DNA from: Saprospirales bacterium GYS_P2D
GTDB taxonomy: Bacteria > Bacteroidota > Bacteroidia > Chitinophagales > Saprospiraceae
Length of the DNA: 64,000 bases
NCBI GenBank assembly: GCA_009833045.1
Contig: WUUP01000005.1
Location: 310,001-374,000 of the forward strand
Direction: 5' to 3'
Positions 24,981 through 33,987 of the stretch are shown here, piece after piece (the first letter of the stretch is position 1; every line of letters begins with the position of its first letter). A program made the position numbers and the translations under genes. Below the pieces are notes generated by a model, which searched no databases, was not told where the DNA came from, and saw nothing but the letters and a program-made list of their open reading frames with translations.

Positions 24981-25092
24981 GCTATAAGTAATAAATGTGA
25001 AAGACATGTCCAGATTCTCTGATAAGCTTGATATGATCAAGTGCCTTAGAGTGTTTGGATATGTTTTTTAGTGACATTGGTAAGAAAAGGAA

Positions 25093-25168
25093 GAACCTCT
25101 GAGAACGAATAAAAAAAGAATAAAGAATAGTTTTTTCATAAGTTCGGTTTGCTTGTTCTCAGAGGTTC
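25093..25168. repeat. Long inverted repeat in a 366-nt intergenic gap
   Basis: A perfect 14-bp inverted repeat, GAACCTCTGAGAAC (25093-25106) and GTTCTCAGAGGTTC (25155-25168), separated by 48 nt of very AT-rich sequence that itself has an A run and a T run. The gap from 24981 to 25346 otherwise shows no gene. It could be a cruciform terminator, a small mobile element remnant or a recombinase site; nothing decides. Confidence 0.6.
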
Positions 25169-25346
25169 GAACTTTATTAAAATTTCCCTTTATAGCTCAT
25201 TAGAAGTCTGCTTGACTCCTCGAGTACGCCATTAAAACGTCCCCCCGTATTTATACGCTGCTTTCATCTTCACAAAAAATTAATATTTCTTTTTCTCCCC
25301 GCTCTTAGGTCCTCTCGCTTATCTTGGTCTCGAGCAATACAGAGAC

Positions 25347-25991
25347 ATGGCTATAGACACGATTATATTTGATTTTGGAGGTATTTTATTAGATCTCGAT
25401 TATACTGCCACAGATGCAGCTTTGCGCAGATTGTTTCGTCTCGATTTTGATGGGAGGGCTTATCCTGAGCACTATCAGACCATATTAGATGAGTATGAGA
25501 TGGGATTATTCAGTGAGGGGAGCTTCATGCATCGTCTACAGCGTACGGTAGATCATGTAGTCACCGAGCGAGAGATCCTCGATGCATGGAATGCCATGCT
25601 GCTCAGTATACCCAAAGCTCGTCTGGACTGGGTGCTGACTCTCCGAGAGCACTATCAGGTATATCTCCTCAGCAATACTAATCATACACATATCCAATAT
25701 GTACATCGTGAGATGCTACCGAGTATCGGCGTAGCGGGATTTGAAGAAGTATACTTCGAGAAGGCCTACTACTCTCATGATGTCAAAATGCGAAAGCCTA
25801 ACGTCAATATCTATGAGCATGTGATAGCTGATGCGGGTATCGATCCTCAGCGAGCCCTATTCATCGATGACAATCATGATAATATCGCTGGCGCTCGACA
25901 GGCAGGCCTCCATGCTGCATGGCATGATCCTCAGCTCGAGATCAGGGAGATGCTCGACAGTTATGTCTCTGCTGCTACCAAGGCAGAATAG
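25347..25991 (+). CDS. HAD-family phosphatase (subfamily IA)
   Basis: A 214-residue haloacid dehalogenase-like hydrolase. The motif I is TIIFDFGGILLDLDYTA (nucleophile Asp 9), motif II LLSNTNHTH, motif III Lys in MRKPNVNIYEHV, and motif IV FIDDNHDNIAGARQAGLHA. The DFGG form, with Gly replacing the second Asp of DxD, occurs in the subfamily that includes YihX-like and dehalogenase-like enzymes. Substrate unknown. It converges on the SGNH hydrolase gene. Confidence 0.88.
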   Translation: MAIDTIIFDFGGILLDLDYTATDAALRRLFRLDFDGRAYPEHYQTILDEYEMGLFSEGSFMHRLQRTVDHVVTEREILDAWNAMLLSIPKARLDWVLTLREHYQVYLLSNTNHTHIQYVHREMLPSIGVAGFEEVYFEKAYYSHDVKMRKPNVNIYEHVIADAGIDPQRALFIDDNHDNIAGARQAGLHAAWHDPQLEIREMLDSYVSAATKAE

Positions 25992-25999
25992 ACTATTAG

Positions 26000-26668
26000 C
26001 TATTTATTCAGTTTAGCAGCTATCTGCGCAGCGATCAGCTCTACCCACTGACTATACATCTGACCAGATGGATGCAGTCCATCTGTCGCTATGAGTGATG
26101 CATCCTCTGCAGCCACTCTTGAGATGGGTGTGATATCGTAGTAGGCCACTCCTTTTCGCTCTGCTATCTCAGCAGAGAGTTGATTGTACTGATCTATTTC
26201 TGTAGCGATCTTTGCCGGATTCTTGGACTGTGCGAATGGTGTCACTCCGTAGTCTGGTATCGAAACTACGAATACTCGATCGATCTGACCTCCAGCAAAG
26301 ACTATAGCTTGATCCAATAATTCTTCAAACTCTTTCGTGAATTGATCTATGGGGTATCCTCGGTATTGATTATTGACCCCGATGAGTAGTGATACGAGGT
26401 CGTAGGTCTGGGTGATATTTTCAGCAGCAATGGCAGCTTGGAGTTCGTCTGTGGTCCAGCCGGTACGTGCGATGATACGAGGAGGAGCGACTGCGGTGCC
26501 CTGATCGCTCAGTGTCTGAGTCAGCTGTACGGGCCATCTGTCACTCTCTGCTACACTCTCACCGATCGTGTAGGAGTCGCCAAGAGCTAAATAACTCAGA
26601 CTATCTGTAGATGTCGGCTCTGCATAGCTCATCATCATCAATATGGGAAGGAGGATACTCATCAGCAT
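26000..26668 (-). CDS. Exported SGNH/GDSL-type hydrolase
   Basis: A 222-residue secreted esterase. The N-terminal hydrophobic signal (about 1-20) is followed by the block I motif YLALGDSYTIGES with the catalytic Ser; LLIGVNNQYRG supplies block III Asn, and DGLHPSGQMYSQW the catalytic Asp-x-x-His of block V. The ATG at 26668 is used; a TTG eight codons upstream is a weaker alternative. Likely function is deacylation of lipids or acetylated sugars; no specific substrate is implied. Confidence 0.87.
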   Translation of the reverse strand: MLMSILLPILMMMSYAEPTSTDSLSYLALGDSYTIGESVAESDRWPVQLTQTLSDQGTAVAPPRIIARTGWTTDELQAAIAAENITQTYDLVSLLIGVNNQYRGYPIDQFTKEFEELLDQAIVFAGGQIDRVFVVSIPDYGVTPFAQSKNPAKIATEIDQYNQLSAEIAERKGVAYYDITPISRVAAEDASLIATDGLHPSGQMYSQWVELIAAQIAAKLNK

Positions 26669-26775
26669 GGGATATCGATTTGTCAGCTCCAAAATTAATC
26701 ATTGTTCAGCACTATAGATAAATGATGAATGGTAGGATAGACCCAGCTTTATCTTTTGCCCCAAAGTGCTCTATT

Positions 26776-27312
26776 TTAAAGGCTGCTTTTTAGCCGTATG
26801 ACTATGAGCCGACCATCTACCTCAGGGTACAGAATCTCAGCCGCTGAATGATGATATATCGATATAGAAAGTATATCATCACTCGATAGACTCTTTAAGT
26901 CTGCGGCGGTGGACTCTTGATCATCTATGAGTATAGTGGTGAGGATTGATACGTTTTGGAGAGTTGATAGAGAAGTGGGAATACTCATTCGAGAAAGGAC
27001 CCATCCCCACTGATCTGCTAAGTAATAGTGAGTAGATGTATAGCCCTCGTGCATCCTTGAGTCTTTGATGAATTCATATTCTGTAGTCTGGACATTTATG
27101 GCTCCATATTGACCTTTCTCGCCGTAGAGATCTATGGCTTGCCGAGCGTCTATTTCCTCTGTAGAGCTGATACACTCTGTGTTTAGCTCATCTATGACTG
27201 ATTTATTGACTTCGATGCCATTCAGTAGGTATAGAGGTTCTTCTGAGCAACTATTTTGGCTATAGCCGAATGTGCAAATAACAGAGATTAGAAAATTGAT
27301 GGTAGTTCTCAT
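26776..27312 (-). CDS. Exported hypothetical protein with TonB-plug-like segment
   Basis: A 178-residue exported protein. A signal peptide (1-19, ending CTFGYSQ) precedes PLYLLNGIEVNKSVIDELN and IDLYGEKGQYGAINVQTTEYEF. These two segments resemble the plug motif of TonB-dependent receptors (PLYVVDG... YGxxGAxGVIxI) and the same motif in the C-terminal part of the M56 sensor at 28462. No barrel follows, so it is a stand-alone plug-like domain. It has a signal peptide similar to that of the DUF6624 protein immediately upstream, and the two are probably co-transcribed. Function unknown. Confidence 0.65.
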   Translation of the reverse strand: MRTTINFLISVICTFGYSQNSCSEEPLYLLNGIEVNKSVIDELNTECISSTEEIDARQAIDLYGEKGQYGAINVQTTEYEFIKDSRMHEGYTSTHYYLADQWGWVLSRMSIPTSLSTLQNVSILTTILIDDQESTAADLKSLSSDDILSISIYHHSAAEILYPEVDGRLIVIRLKSSL

Positions 27313-27336
27313 TGGGACTTGATTTATTGTTATTCC

Positions 27337-28314
27337 CTATTCTTTTTTCTCAGCCTCTTCCAGTTTTTTCCAGATTTCTTTATGCTTCTCTATATCGAAG
27401 CTGAAATTCCAGATTTTAGTATAGTCATTGATAGGGCCTAAACCGACAGAACTGCGAAGGCTATCAATTTTGTAAGGATGCTCGATAGGAAGTAGATAGC
27501 GCTCTCCGGAGTTCTCATCTCTTCCGACTTGGCTCCCGTATATCTGTTTTTTCCCTTGTCCGAGATTGACTCGATCTATGAGGAGTGCTATCGATCCCCA
27601 CAGTACTTCTCCTGCGTCAGCAGCGGATTTAAACATCTCTACATACTTTTCTTGTACCTCCAGAGGCGCATGCTGTATCACTAAGAAGGCTGTAGATGCA
27701 TGCTGATCGCCTACGACTGATCTGCCGGGATATCCACCTACTTCTACTATGACTTCCTCGATACGCTGAGTGTTGAGCGAGTCGTGATAGGATTGATGTG
27801 ACCACAGTTCTTTCATCTGTGGTGAGTCCCAGCCATAAGCCTCAGAGGTGTCTCTCATGAGTCGTCTCCACTTCTGATCATATACTCTGATAGAGTCAAA
27901 CTCTGCCATCAGCTCTAAATCTAATCCGCTTGCTTTGGCAGCTATATCGTATTTGGACAAGACCATGGAGTCAAAAGGGGTATCCCTGAATAAGTCAAAC
28001 TCTTCGTAGCCTTCAAAAATTTGCTTGGTCCCTTGCCAACTGTTTTCCATTGCTTTGTCCATCCACTGCTGCGATAGTCCCATGTCATCGATGCTATAGG
28101 CACATGCGGCACCTCTCAGTAGGCTGAGGTAGCTGGTCTGCTTGATCTCAAATCCTTTGGTATAGTAATAGACACACGAGTCATATTCTGCCGCACCCAG
28201 TGCTTCTTCACCTTTGGTGACGTTTTCTATGTATGCAGGATCCTGTGAGCTAAAATTTTGGCTATAGCCAAAGACACTAATGATGGTCAGGAGGAGTGTA
28301 AGGGAAGTCTTCAT
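27337..28314 (-). CDS. Exported DUF6624-like protein
   Basis: A 325-residue exported protein. The signal peptide (1-19) ends VFGYSQ. Residues about 30-130 look TPR-like (GEEALGAAEYDSCVYYYTKGFEIK); the C-terminal part has the DUF6624 pattern: a DQKWRRL segment, VGGYPGRSVVGDQHASTAFLVIQHAPLEVQEKYV, SIALLIDRVNLGQGKKQIYGSQV, and a GLGPINDYTKIW ending. The function is not known. It lies 24 nt upstream of the plug-like protein and is cut off from the BlaR operon by a terminator at 28405. Confidence 0.7.
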   Translation of the reverse strand: MKTSLTLLLTIISVFGYSQNFSSQDPAYIENVTKGEEALGAAEYDSCVYYYTKGFEIKQTSYLSLLRGAACAYSIDDMGLSQQWMDKAMENSWQGTKQIFEGYEEFDLFRDTPFDSMVLSKYDIAAKASGLDLELMAEFDSIRVYDQKWRRLMRDTSEAYGWDSPQMKELWSHQSYHDSLNTQRIEEVIVEVGGYPGRSVVGDQHASTAFLVIQHAPLEVQEKYVEMFKSAADAGEVLWGSIALLIDRVNLGQGKKQIYGSQVGRDENSGERYLLPIEHPYKIDSLRSSVGLGPINDYTKIWNFSFDIEKHKEIWKKLEEAEKKE

Positions 28315-28404
28315 ATTTAATTGGTAACGTTTGATTTAATACTTGTCAATATAGAAAATTAGAAGCAAATCATATGAATCAATAATGGTCTAATAATGAA
28401 AAAG

Positions 28405-28434
28405 GCCATCAAAATCTACATAGATCTTGATGGC
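28405..28434 (-). terminator. Terminator of the BlaI-M56-M56 operon
   Basis: A 13-bp stem with one mismatch (28405-28417 with 28422-28434, outer GCCATCAA/TTGATGGC) and a 4-nt loop. On the minus strand it is followed by CCTTTTTCATTATT, a T-rich run, 28 nt after the stop of the larger M56 gene. Confidence 0.82.
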
Positions 28435-28461
28435 AATTAGTGATTATATCAAATTCATAAT

Positions 28462-31400
28462 TTACTTGATAGGGACTGTCAGGATCAACTTGTGATAATC
28501 AGGGAAAGAAGTGCTCCCTGAATGAGACGCCATGCTGATGTTTCTCTTTACAATCTTTTCGATTACTTCTTTGGATTTTTTATCAAAATCAGCTCTGTTG
28601 CTATCCCCTACGCTATCTGATCCTAATGACCACATTATGCTGCCTTCAGGATTTATAGTACCATATAGTGAAACCGATCCTGAGATGATGGAGCCGAATG
28701 ATGACTGTATCAGTTCGACGAGATATTCACGACTTTGCTCATTGCGCATTTCTGGTGCTGACTCATCAGAAGGGTGTATCAGCATCATCTCCGAAAAATT
28801 CTCGGGATCAAATATCACCACTGTATCCTGAGGTACGTCCTTAGCTATTTTGAATGTCACGGGGAGTGTGTACAGGACTTTGACTACTTGCCCGTCTTCT
28901 TTGCCTGGTGTCCATCTGTCTGGCATGTCATTCATCCTATTGACTACCTCGAGTGCTGCTTGGCCGCAGCCAGCTCCGATGTCCCTTACTATCTTGGCAT
29001 TTTCGATTGAGCCATCTTTGTCTACGACGAATTGTATATACACTCTTCCTTCAACACCATTGTCCATTGCGATCTTAGGGTATTTCAGATTTTCGTAGAG
29101 GTATTGGAGTAATTTTTCGTCAGCACAAGTTTTTCTGACATGTGTATTAGCTTCTATCTCCTCACATCCAGGGAAGCGTGGCATTTCATCTACTACCTTA
29201 TAGATTTTGTCATTTTGTTGCTCAAAGAGGTTAAACTTGATGATTCCATATTTTGCTGTTGCGTCATACTTATTGAGTTCATCAGGATCGGCAATGATTC
29301 CTATTGATTGTATCTCCTCATGCTTCAGGTTTTCTATTAGTGAAAAATTCACAACCTGACCGTTAATTAGGTATAGTGGCCTTTCTATTTGCTCTTCTCG
29401 ATAAAAATCAATGATGATATCAATCAAGGGTTTGTCATGTATGGTATTAGATGTATGAAGGAGCTCTTTGATTTTGTCATTTTGAGCTGCTCCATCACCA
29501 TCAATAAATCTAACTCTGACAGGTTTGGCTTGGTTTATATAATTCTTATTAATTACAGTAATAATGCCTTTGGCTTTGTCAATGGAGTAATCTTTATTGA
29601 GTTTTAGAATTTCTCCTTCTACTGAAACTTCTATGAGCTTTTCGTCGAGATAACTTCCAAAAGAAATCTGATTGTCAAATTGACTGATTGGGAAACTTGA
29701 ATCTAACATGCGTCGAGAGAATATCTGAGATGGTTTCTCTTGCATGTCTTTATCCAGTCGAACTTCCTTATCCAGCCTTTCGTAGTCTGCCCCGCTGGCC
29801 TTATACGCCTTGATGATTTCATTATCAATGATCACGAGATTGATATCATGAGCATGGGCTCTGGTGGTGAATGGAGTTGTCCAGTCCGTGACAAGAGGAT
29901 ACTTTTCTCGGAGCTGATGATGGACCTCTTTGAGTTTGGTGACCCAGCTACTTTCATCTGTCTGTGATATCGTCTGAAAGAAGTTTTCGAGCTCAAAATT
30001 CATCATTTCCTTTTGCTTCATAGGATGAGAGCGAGGACGGTCATACCCCATCAATGCATAAAATCCTCGTTGTCCTCTATCTCCGAATATCTTCTGTGCT
30101 TTATCTGAAGGCAAAGAATAAACAGCCCCAATGGGTTGATCAGTATTAATGAAATCACTGATACTTAGACTTACAATCCACTCTTGCGACCAAATGATCG
30201 GCATATCGGGAGATTCCAGTTCCTTGTCAAGTTGGCTCATCAATGAGCTCGGCAGTTTTGTTCCACTTTTTATCTGTAGCTCGCTCATCTGTATAGGCAT
30301 AGCTATATCGTGCTCATTAAAATAGCGCTCAAAATGTTGTGATAAAATATTAACCATATCTTCTCGATGGCGTATAGGATAGCTGAGTTTGATATAGTCC
30401 TCCAGGTAGCTTTCAAAAGACGGTTTCTCTCCTACTTTATACCTGGCACTCATGATCTGAGCTAGGTTTTCGTAGGAGGGGAGTACTGATTCAGCTTCTG
30501 TTATTGAATTTGTGAGATTGTTTCTATTAATCTTTTGAGTATAGACTTCAAATCGATCTATATCCTTTACCATTGATAGTTTCGATCGCTCTACGAGATC
30601 AGTTTCATAGCGTACCAATAAGCCATGATTCAATGGAGTCATTAAGATATGATCCAATATTTGATCATGATCACGAGGGTATTGTTTTAGCCACTTTTTG
30701 ACCAAATTCGTTAATTCGACTTCGACATCCTTTTTCTTTTCATTATTGTTGAGGACAGCATTGATGGCTGCTTTCCATTTTTCTACATCAAAGCTGATAG
30801 ATGATGATTCTTTATTCTGTCCGTCAGTATTGTGAGAGCTGTTTCGGTTGTACATGTACTTGGTCCCTAAGTTTTCACCATCTATTTGATTGACATAGTT
30901 TTCATAGAGTGAGATATCGTTGGACGGACGTTTTATTTTCATTACGCCTAAAGGGGCGCCATATTCTATTTCAGCGACCTTAGGACTTATTATTTCTAAG
31001 TATTCAGCTATCCAAGGTTGAGAAAAATCAATTGGTAGCTTTTCCTTTGATGTGATGCGCTGATCATCTATGTAAATGGTCAGATGTTTATTAGGATCGT
31101 ATATGTAGTTAAGTTGTTTGAAAAATGAAGGCAATATGAAATGTGTATTCTTGAGCCCACTTTTGTATTGGCTTTCGATAGTATTGTCTAAGAAAATCAC
31201 TGGGAATACCGAGCCTTTGTCAGAATCACAAAAGAAGTTTATCTCCTCTTTTAGTGAAGTACTACTATACATTTTGAAATTTAAATCTTGACCATTATGC
31301 CGAGCAAATACGACAGTCAAGAAGAAAAGGACCGGCAAGGCCAAAGCATACTTCAGCCAAGCCGATCTTCCGGATTGCTTTTGATAGATCATGTTTATAC

Positions 31401-32163
31401 GTTTTTTTATGTGAGAATGAAAGAATCGATGCGTCAGAGCGATCTCCAATCCGGAAAGAGACTGCTTCAGAAGCATCGTACCATAAGTTTTTCTATTAGT
31501 GCTCTGCAGGACAGCGGCGTCAGCGAGATATTCGTGAGTCTGACGTATGGCAGTCTTGTAGAGATATATGAATGGATTAAACCAAAATAGTATCTGGATC
31601 AGCTCTATAAGGAGTACATCGATGGTATGATGACTGCGCACATGCTCTATCTCATGACGGAGTATATCGTCATACTCCTCTGATAGAGCGACCTGATCAC
31701 TGATGAATATATAGTGCAAGAAAGAGAAGGGTAGATGTGGCTGATCAGTATGTAGCAGTGTGGCTTGATCAGCGACTTCTACTCTTGCCATAGATTTGAG
31801 CTGATAGATCTTATATAGTGATCTCAAGAGCCTGTAGGCGAAAAAGCTAAAGCCAATGAAATACACTCCTCCTAAAGTCCAGTAGATATACAGCTGCCAG
31901 TCTATTGTAGCTTCTTCTACAGAGATAGCCATCTGAGCGGGCATCTCTCCGACCATCATGACGAGGGGTAGTGCCTGAGATATTTCCTCCTGATGCAGGT
32001 CTATCTCGACATGCCTGAGCAGCGGTATGAATATGCCGAGCATGAGAGTCGAGAGTAGGTACCATCGATTGACCGAGAAGAAAGTGACCTGTCGCAAGAA
32101 GGCGAAAAATATCGCATAAAATACGGCCCAGCACAGGGTGACTTCGAGGAGGTATTGTAGCAT
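28462..32163 (-). CDS. Large M56 (BlaR1/MecR1-type) membrane metallopeptidase with TonB C-terminal domain
   Basis: A 1233-residue sensor. The N-terminal 300 residues form the M56 membrane peptidase: helices at about 5-25, 36-50, 90-110 and 180-200, and the zinc site DILRHEIEHVRSHH (His 170, Glu 171, His 174). A fourth helix near residue 275 ends the membrane part. A long extracytoplasmic region (about 300-990) contains acidic low-complexity sequence and a plug-like PLYLINGQVVNFS segment; then a TonB C-terminal domain (about 990-1105, PRFPGCEEIEANTH... WTPGKEDGQVVKVLYTLPVTF) and a final 127-residue unrecognised part. No penicillin-binding domain is present. Its first 803 nt are nearly identical to the next gene upstream, showing recent tandem duplication. 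Probably cleaves the BlaI-type repressor upon a periplasmic signal. Confidence 0.85.
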   Translation of the reverse strand: MLQYLLEVTLCWAVFYAIFFAFLRQVTFFSVNRWYLLSTLMLGIFIPLLRHVEIDLHQEEISQALPLVMMVGEMPAQMAISVEEATIDWQLYIYWTLGGVYFIGFSFFAYRLLRSLYKIYQLKSMARVEVADQATLLHTDQPHLPFSFLHYIFISDQVALSEEYDDILRHEIEHVRSHHTIDVLLIELIQILFWFNPFIYLYKTAIRQTHEYLADAAVLQSTNRKTYGTMLLKQSLSGLEIALTHRFFHSHIKKRINMIYQKQSGRSAWLKYALALPVLFFLTVVFARHNGQDLNFKMYSSTSLKEEINFFCDSDKGSVFPVIFLDNTIESQYKSGLKNTHFILPSFFKQLNYIYDPNKHLTIYIDDQRITSKEKLPIDFSQPWIAEYLEIISPKVAEIEYGAPLGVMKIKRPSNDISLYENYVNQIDGENLGTKYMYNRNSSHNTDGQNKESSSISFDVEKWKAAINAVLNNNEKKKDVEVELTNLVKKWLKQYPRDHDQILDHILMTPLNHGLLVRYETDLVERSKLSMVKDIDRFEVYTQKINRNNLTNSITEAESVLPSYENLAQIMSARYKVGEKPSFESYLEDYIKLSYPIRHREDMVNILSQHFERYFNEHDIAMPIQMSELQIKSGTKLPSSLMSQLDKELESPDMPIIWSQEWIVSLSISDFINTDQPIGAVYSLPSDKAQKIFGDRGQRGFYALMGYDRPRSHPMKQKEMMNFELENFFQTISQTDESSWVTKLKEVHHQLREKYPLVTDWTTPFTTRAHAHDINLVIIDNEIIKAYKASGADYERLDKEVRLDKDMQEKPSQIFSRRMLDSSFPISQFDNQISFGSYLDEKLIEVSVEGEILKLNKDYSIDKAKGIITVINKNYINQAKPVRVRFIDGDGAAQNDKIKELLHTSNTIHDKPLIDIIIDFYREEQIERPLYLINGQVVNFSLIENLKHEEIQSIGIIADPDELNKYDATAKYGIIKFNLFEQQNDKIYKVVDEMPRFPGCEEIEANTHVRKTCADEKLLQYLYENLKYPKIAMDNGVEGRVYIQFVVDKDGSIENAKIVRDIGAGCGQAALEVVNRMNDMPDRWTPGKEDGQVVKVLYTLPVTFKIAKDVPQDTVVIFDPENFSEMMLIHPSDESAPEMRNEQSREYLVELIQSSFGSIISGSVSLYGTINPEGSIMWSLGSDSVGDSNRADFDKKSKEVIEKIVKRNISMASHSGSTSFPDYHKLILTVPIK
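31357..32159. repeat. Direct repeat copy 1 (M56 module duplication)
   Basis: 803-nt segment almost identical, without indels by eye, to 32777-33579. It encodes the M56 peptidase module of the larger sensor. Similarity stops abruptly at the end of the zinc-peptidase coding part, at residue about 268, after which the two proteins have unrelated outputs. Confidence 0.9.
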
Positions 32164-32179
32164 GGAACAATCTTTTTAT

Positions 32180-33592
32180 TTAACCTTCTAATTTGTAAAT
32201 GACAGGTAAGGTGTATAGTACATCGACCTGCTGTCCAGCATCTACACCTGGCGTCCATCTGATGCCATCATCATTCATATTGTTGATCACAGCGAGTGCT
32301 GCCTCTCCACATCCACCACCGATATCTTTTACGAGGTGTGTCCGACCGATAGTACCGTCTTTTTGTATGACAAACTGTACGAGGGTTCTACCTTCGATGC
32401 CTGCTTTTCTGGCTTCTTTGGGATATATCAAATTGGTGTATAAGTAGTGATTCAATTTGTTATTAGCACACTCCTTTTGACTTAAGTAAGATTCACCCAA
32501 TTCTTCACAGCCAGGGAATAATGGCACTCGCTGGATAGCCGTGCCTGTGTTAACTTCAGAAGTTACTTCCAACCACGTCGCATTATTTATGGGATCAAGC
32601 GTCGTAGGAGACATCTCGGTTTTAATTCTCGACCTGCCGAATGCTGTCAGAACGACTTCATCAAGAATTTGTCCCTTAATAAACGATGAGTCTATTATTT
32701 CCACTTCTTCGTTTTGCTGACAAGCGAATAAAAGCCCCATAGTAAATACGCCGATCAATGCGAATGAATAATTAATCCAAGCCGATCTTCCGGATTGCTT
32801 TTGATACATCATGTTTATACGTTTTTTTATGTGAGAATGAAAGAATCGATGCGTAAGAGCGATCTCCAATCCGGAAAGAGACTGCTTCAGCAGCATCGTA
32901 CCATAAGTTTTTCTATTAGTGCTCTGCAGGACAGCGGCATCAGCGAGGTACTCGTGAGTCTGACGTATGGCAGTCTTGTAGAGATATATGAATGGGTTAA
33001 ACCAAAATAATATCTGGATCAGCTCTATGAGGAGTACATTGATGGTATGATGACTGCGCACATGCTCTATCTCATGACGGAGTATATCGTCGTACTCCTC
33101 AGATAGTGCGACCTGATCACTGATGAATATATAGTGCAAGAAAGAGAAGGGAAGATGTGGCTGATCAGTATGTAGTAGTATGGCTTGATCAGCGATTTCT
33201 ACTCTTGCCATAGATTTGAGCTGATAGATCTTATATAGTGATCTCAAGAGCCTGTAGGCGAAAAAACTAACACCAATAAAATACACTCCTCCTAAAGCCC
33301 AGTAAATATACTGCTGCCAGTCTATGGTGGCTTCTTCTACAGAGATCGCCATCTGAGCGGGCATCTCTCCGACCATCATGACGAGCGGAAGTGCCTGAGA
33401 TATCTGCTCCTGATGGAGGTCTATCTCGACATGCCTGAGCAGCGGTATGAATATGCCGAGCAGCAACGTCGAGAGTAGGTACCATCGATTGACGGAGAAG
33501 AAAGTGACCTGTCTTAAGAAGGCGAAAAATATCGCATAAAAAACGGCCCAGCACAGGGTGACTTCGAGGAGGTATTGTAACGTTTGGCTCAT
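32180..33592 (-). CDS. M56 (BlaR1/MecR1-type) membrane metallopeptidase with TonB C-terminal domain
   Basis: A 470-residue paralogue of the preceding large sensor. The M56 module is nearly the same protein (HEIEH at 173-177), with three extra residues at the start (MSQT). After residue about 270 the sequence differs: a TM segment (INYSFALIGVFTMGLLFACQQN), a short linker, and a TonB C-terminal domain (about 350-470, RVPLFPGCEELGESYL... RWTPGVDAGQQVDVLYTLPVIYKLEG). It sits 10 nt after the BlaI-type repressor and 16 nt before the large paralogue, so the order is repressor, short sensor, long sensor. Confidence 0.9.
   Translation of the reverse strand: MSQTLQYLLEVTLCWAVFYAIFFAFLRQVTFFSVNRWYLLSTLLLGIFIPLLRHVEIDLHQEQISQALPLVMMVGEMPAQMAISVEEATIDWQQYIYWALGGVYFIGVSFFAYRLLRSLYKIYQLKSMARVEIADQAILLHTDQPHLPFSFLHYIFISDQVALSEEYDDILRHEIEHVRSHHTINVLLIELIQILFWFNPFIYLYKTAIRQTHEYLADAAVLQSTNRKTYGTMLLKQSLSGLEIALTHRFFHSHIKKRINMMYQKQSGRSAWINYSFALIGVFTMGLLFACQQNEEVEIIDSSFIKGQILDEVVLTAFGRSRIKTEMSPTTLDPINNATWLEVTSEVNTGTAIQRVPLFPGCEELGESYLSQKECANNKLNHYLYTNLIYPKEARKAGIEGRTLVQFVIQKDGTIGRTHLVKDIGGGCGEAALAVINNMNDDGIRWTPGVDAGQQVDVLYTLPVIYKLEG
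32777..33579. repeat. Direct repeat copy 2 (M56 module duplication)
   Basis: The second copy of the 803-nt segment, in the short M56 gene. The near identity at the DNA level, including synonymous sites, points to recent duplication or ongoing gene conversion. Confidence 0.9.
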
Positions 33593-33602
33593 GATGTTCC
33601 CT

Positions 33603-33968
33603 TTATTCGTTTTCTAATTTTTCGATGATTTCGGAGAGATCTTTTAGGCTGAGGTCATTCTCCTTGACGAGGAATGATACGAGGTCATTCATACTACCTT
33701 GGAAGTAATTGCCAGCCAACTTCCTAAGCGAAAATCGGGTGTAGTCTTTTTTATCCACCGTAGTGTAGTATGCATGCGTCCGACCATAGGTCTTGTGATC
33801 TACGAATCCTTTGCCCTCCAAGATCCTCACGATACTACTGATGGTGCTATGAGGAGGGTGAGGCTCGGGCATTTGCTCGATCAGCTGACTGACTGTAGTT
33901 GGCTCTTTGGCCCGCCACAGTAGCTGCATGATTTCCTCTTCTGCTTTGGTCAATTTTGGATACTTCAT
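33603..33968 (-). CDS. BlaI/MecI/CopY-family transcriptional repressor
   Basis: A 121-residue winged-helix repressor. KLTKAEEEIMQLLWRAKEPTTVSQLIEQMPEPHPPHSTISSIVRILEGKGFVDHKTYGRTHAYYTTV is the standard BlaI DNA-binding domain, followed by a dimerisation helix region (FSLRKLAGNYFQGSMNDLVSFLVKENDLSLKDLSEIIEKLE). In the family it blocks its own operon until the paired M56 protease cleaves it. A palindromic candidate operator overlaps the promoter 20 nt upstream. First gene of the operon with the two M56 sensors. Confidence 0.93.
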   Translation of the reverse strand: MKYPKLTKAEEEIMQLLWRAKEPTTVSQLIEQMPEPHPPHSTISSIVRILEGKGFVDHKTYGRTHAYYTTVDKKDYTRFSLRKLAGNYFQGSMNDLVSFLVKENDLSLKDLSEIIEKLENE

Positions 33969-33987
33969 ATCGATCTATTCGTTATTC

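Noticed and set aside
24981-25346. A small gene in the gap after the acyl-CoA dehydrogenase
   Set aside because: No frame of useful length with a start and family-like sequence was found; the gap is AT-rich with an inverted repeat.
28462-33968. A beta-lactam resistance operon
   Set aside because: The M56 proteins lack the penicillin-binding sensor domain and no beta-lactamase or mecA-like gene is present; TonB-type domains replace the sensor.
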